64,000 bases of DNA from Sneathiella glossodoripedis JCM 23214 (GTDB lineage: Bacteria; Pseudomonadota; Alphaproteobacteria; Sneathiellales; Sneathiellaceae). Location: NCBI RefSeq assembly GCF_000616095.1, contig NZ_BAMS01000002.1:672452-736451 (forward strand), written 5' to 3'. The notes beneath the pieces are model-generated. The model had not been told where the DNA came from. It searched no databases and saw only the letters and a program-made list of their open reading frames with translations. Below, piece by piece: positions 60,905 through 64,000 of the stretch (position 1 is its first letter; each line of letters begins with the position of its first letter). A program made the translations under genes and the position numbers.

Positions 60905-62406
60905 ATGACTGCCTCCCTGTTTAGTCAGGCACCCATTCTTGCGGTTCTTATTCCCCTGCTAGGTGCCCCTGTCTGTGGTCTGTTGCGCGGTGGTATTTTT
61001 CCGTGGCTATTCACCACTGTTCTGAGTCTGCTGTCATTTTGGTTCAGTATCGAGTTGTTATTGCATGTGAATGCCAATGGCCCGATTTCCTATGAACTGG
61101 GAGGCTGGGCACCGCCATGGGGTATTGAATATGTTATTGATCCCTTAAGCGCATTTGTGATGCTGGTGGTGAGCGGGATCAGTAGTGGTGTTCTTCTCTA
61201 TGCACGCGAAAGCATTCAAAGAGAAGTTGCTCCATCCGTCACGGGCTGTTTTTTGCGGCCTATTTGCTGGCGCTTGCCGGAATGATGGGGATTACCGCAA
61301 CTGGTGATGCTTTTAACATCTTCGTCTTCCTGGAGATTACCTCCCTGTCTTCATATGTTTTGATCTCAATGGGAGAGAAATATGATCGGCGGGCTCTTTC
61401 CGCAGCATTTCAGTATCTTATTCTGGGAACCATTGGCGCCACCTTCATTCTGATTGGTGTTGGCCTTCTTTACCTGATGACTGGAACGCTGAACATCGCC
61501 GATATTGCACGTCAGTTTGACACCATCGAAGATACGCGTCCCATTCGTGCTGCCGTTGGTTTTCTGGTCGTTGGTATTGCCATCAAGCTTGCAATGTTTC
61601 CATTTCATAGCTGGCTTCCAAATGCTTATGCATATGCGCCAACCATCATCACAGCCTTTTTCGCAGGCACCGCGACGAAGGTCTCTGTCTATCTGCTGAT
61701 CCGGTTTATCTTTACCATTTTTGGATGGGATTTCAGTTTCGGTAACCTACCGCTCAGCGATCTATTGATCCCCTTTGCCGTCATTGCCTTTATCAGCATG
61801 TCAATTGTTGCTGTTTTTCAGGACAACCTGAAAAAGCTGCTGGCTTTTTCGAGTGTTGCACAGCTTGGTTATATGACACTCGGCATCGCGCTCGCGTCCG
61901 AGAGTGGCTTGACAACGAGTATCGTTCATATTTTCAACCACGCGATTGTAAAAACAGGTCTTTTCCTGACAGTGGGAGCCATGTTCTTCATGAACGGAAG
62001 TGTATTGCTCAGTGATCTGGCAGGTGTTGGAAAAAGAATGCCACTTACGACATTTGCCTTCGTACTTGGCGGTCTTGCATTAATTGGTGTTCCGCTTACT
62101 CCGGGTTTTATCAGCAAATGGTATCTCATTCAGGCTGTGCTGGAGCGAGGTGACATGCTTGGTTACGCACTTGCGGTTACATTGCTTATTTCCTCTCTAA
62201 TTGCCGTGATTTATGTTTGGCGAGTAGTTGAAATCGCATATTTCCGCCCCTCTCCAGATGGGACCACTGCGGGAGAAGCTCCGCTCAGCATGCTTGTGAT
62301 TTGTTGGGTCTTTGTGGCCGCAATGTTCTATTTTGGTATTGATACATCCATGAGTGTTGATTTTGCGAATTCAGCAGCCTCCTTCATGATGGGAGGAACT
62401 GACTGA
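60905..62406 (+). CDS. mnhD: Mrp/Mnh proton-translocating subunit D, frameshifted
   Basis: A NuoN/NuoM-like pump subunit of about 500 residues with some 14 helices. The first part ends senselessly after REVAPSVTG; one missing C near 61233 restores SRHGLFFAAYLLALAGMMGI, which joins the second part. Proton-path residues are present: the glutamate in NIFVFLEITSLSSYVLI and lysines in AIKLAMFPFHSWLPNAYAYA and NLKKLLAFSSVAQLGYM. The ending overlaps the next gene by one base. Confidence 0.92.
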
Positions 62407-63910
62407 TGTTTAGCCTTGAAACCCATCTTGCGCTCACTTTGCTAATTCCCCTGCTGGGAGGCATCGGCGTATTCCTGTTTGGCTCAATGCCAAATTTACG
62501 TGAAAGCGCTACATTGGGCGCCGCCGCTTTGTTGTTCCTGAACGTTTTGGTGATTTTACAGTCTGTTCTGTCTGGAACATATGCCCAGGTTGATCTGATT
62601 GATACGCTGCCAGGTCTTGGCATCTCACTGAAAGTCGAACCGCTTGGGATGATATTTGCCTGTGTTGCCTCCACGTTATGGATTATCAACTCCCTCTATT
62701 CCATAGGGTATATGAGAGGCAATAAAGAAGCCAATCAGACCCGCTTCTATATCTGTTTCACAATTGCCATATCCGCCGCAATGGGCATTGCCTTTGCTGA
62801 AAACCTGCTCACCCTGTTTATCTTCTATGAAGTGCTAAGCCTGTCTACCTATCCGCTTGTTACACATAAAGGAAATGATGCGGCGTTAAAAGGTGGGCGA
62901 ATTTATCTGGGCATCCTTCTTGGCACCTCAATCGGCCTATTCCTGCCCGCTATAATCTGGGTTTGGACGGTAACAGGCACAACAGATTTCACCGCCGGCG
63001 GAATACTGGCAGGGCATGTCGGCGCCGGTATGACAGCATCATGCTATTTCTGTTTATGTATGGAATTGGCAAGGCTGCCCTAATGCCAATCCACCGGTGG
63101 CTTCCATCTGCAATGGTTGCCCCAACACCAGTGAGTGCTCTGCTGCATGCGGTTGCTGTGGTAAAGGCAGGCGTATTTTCAGTTCTAAAAGTAGTGGTCT
63201 ATATATTTGGAATTGATTTCCTCGCCGAGACTGGCGCAGCTGACTGGCTCACCTGGATTGCGGGCTTTACGCTGATCAGCGCGTCTGTTGTCGCCATGAC
63301 AAAAGATAACCTGAAAGCGAGGCTTGCCTATTCAACGATCAGCCAACTGGCCTATATTGTCCTGGCTGCGTCCCTCGTAACACCAATGGCAGTTGCTGGC
63401 GGTGCGTTGCAGATCGTTATGCACGCGTTTGGAAAAATCACACTCTTCTTCTGTGCTGGCGCTATTTATACTGCGACGAAGAAAACTGAAATTTCAGACA
63501 TGCGTGGGCTCGGCCGAATAATGCCATTTACATTTGCAGCTTTTGCCATTGGCGCGCTGAGTATTATTGGATTGCCTCCTTTGGGCGGGAGCTGGGCGAA
63601 ATTTTATATCATGCTGGGCGCCATTGATGCTGATCAGCTCATAGTACTGGGCATCCTGTTTATAAGCTCTCTACTGAATATCGCCTATCTTATGCCAATC
63701 GTAATCAGAGGATTTTTCTTCTCTCCACTTGGTACACAGCATCCACCTGTTGCTGTTGGTGAGGAGCAGTCTTTCATTGATCGCACAGCAATTAAAGAGG
63801 CCCCTCTTCTTGCTGTTGCTCCGCCAGTTCTTACGGCTCTTGCCTGTATCGCGCTGTTTTTTGCGGTTGATCCCATTTACCAACTCTTGCTGCCTGCACT
63901 TGGGAAATAG
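62406..63910 (+). CDS. mnhD: Second MnhD/NuoM-like antiporter subunit, frameshifted
   Basis: A further pump-type subunit of about 502 residues. The first part contains LYSIGYMRGNKEANQTRFYI and the glutamate in FIFYEVLSLSTYPLVTHKGN. One missing base near 63034 restores MTAIMLFLFMYGIGKAALMP, joining IHRWLPSAMVAPTPVSALLH (lysine and histidine of the channel) and NLKARLAYSTISQLAYIVLA. It is more like MbhH/NuoM than the gene before it. Having two such subunits in tandem, with a third gene following, resembles Mbh-type rather than classic seven-gene Mrp clusters. Confidence 0.9.
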
Positions 63911-63921
63911 GAGACGCATAA

Positions 63922-64000
63922 ATGTCATCATCGGATACCAAAATGAAAAAGACAGATTTGCCCACTGTTTCTGACAGGCTGCTAAAAATTCTGATCGTTC
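63922..64000 (+). CDS. Start of a further antiporter-operon gene, partial
   Basis: An ATG at 63922 with GGAGACG upstream opens MSSSDTKMKKTDLPTVSDRL and LKILIV before the window ends. Only 26 codons are visible. By its position 11 bases after the second MnhD-type gene it belongs to the same operon and may be another membrane subunit. The product cannot be identified. Confidence 0.55.
   Translation, partial: MSSSDTKMKKTDLPTVSDRLLKILIV

Overview
The window is chromosomal DNA of an alphaproteobacterium of moderate GC content carrying most of an integrated tailed-phage genome. The alphaproteobacterial call rests on a stand-alone NDUFS4-type complex I subunit, a double cold-shock-domain protein, a small DUF3253 protein, and the glnB-glnA pair behind a sigma-54-type promoter. 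TRAP transport and the Mrp antiporter suggest, but do not prove, a marine or saline habitat. I cannot name the genus.

Positions 1-21903 are a prophage. Its right end lies at the 3' end of a tRNA-His gene; its left end is outside the window. Leftward-reading genes run from the cro-like gene (12766) through early genes (CII-like regulator, cysteine-rich small proteins, RusA resolvase, replication initiator and helicase-loader-like protein) to a late block of tail spike, fibre-tail adaptor, TerS, TerL and portal, cut off at base 1. A CI-like S24 repressor reads rightward from 12853. A second early operon from about 14280 carries a PD-(D/E)XK nuclease, a putative annealing protein, SSB, a Ref/HNH-like nuclease, DUF1367, many tiny genes, an excisionase and the tyrosine integrase. 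Three copies of the palindrome AGTWG-N8-CTACT overlap the two early promoters and form a convincing repressor operator set. Two hairpin-rich non-coding stretches (13863-14066 and 17987-18099) are unexplained.

From 22000 to 64000 the region is host chromosome: two aminotransferases, slyX, a glycosyltransferase, glnB-glnA, parE, a DEAD-box helicase, a TRAP transporter divergent from a TetR-family regulator and a TauD-type dioxygenase, a GGDEF cyclase, part of the phenylacetate pathway (paaG-paaI-paaJ-paaK), two LysR regulators beside an alcohol dehydrogenase and a pirin, a glutathionyl-hydroquinone reductase, tRNA-Arg and tRNA-Pro, a TPP riboswitch driving a ThiZ-ThiX-ThiY type pyrimidine transporter, a double cold-shock protein, and a Mrp/Mbh-type cation-proton antiporter operon running off the right edge.

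At least fourteen sites show a reading frame that breaks while the protein continues in another frame. Thirteen fit loss of exactly one base, mostly in or next to a short homopolymer, and they hit core genes (glnA, mnhD, paaK twice) as well as phage genes. Read these as probable sequence errors rather than decay; the affected genes are annotated here at full restored length.
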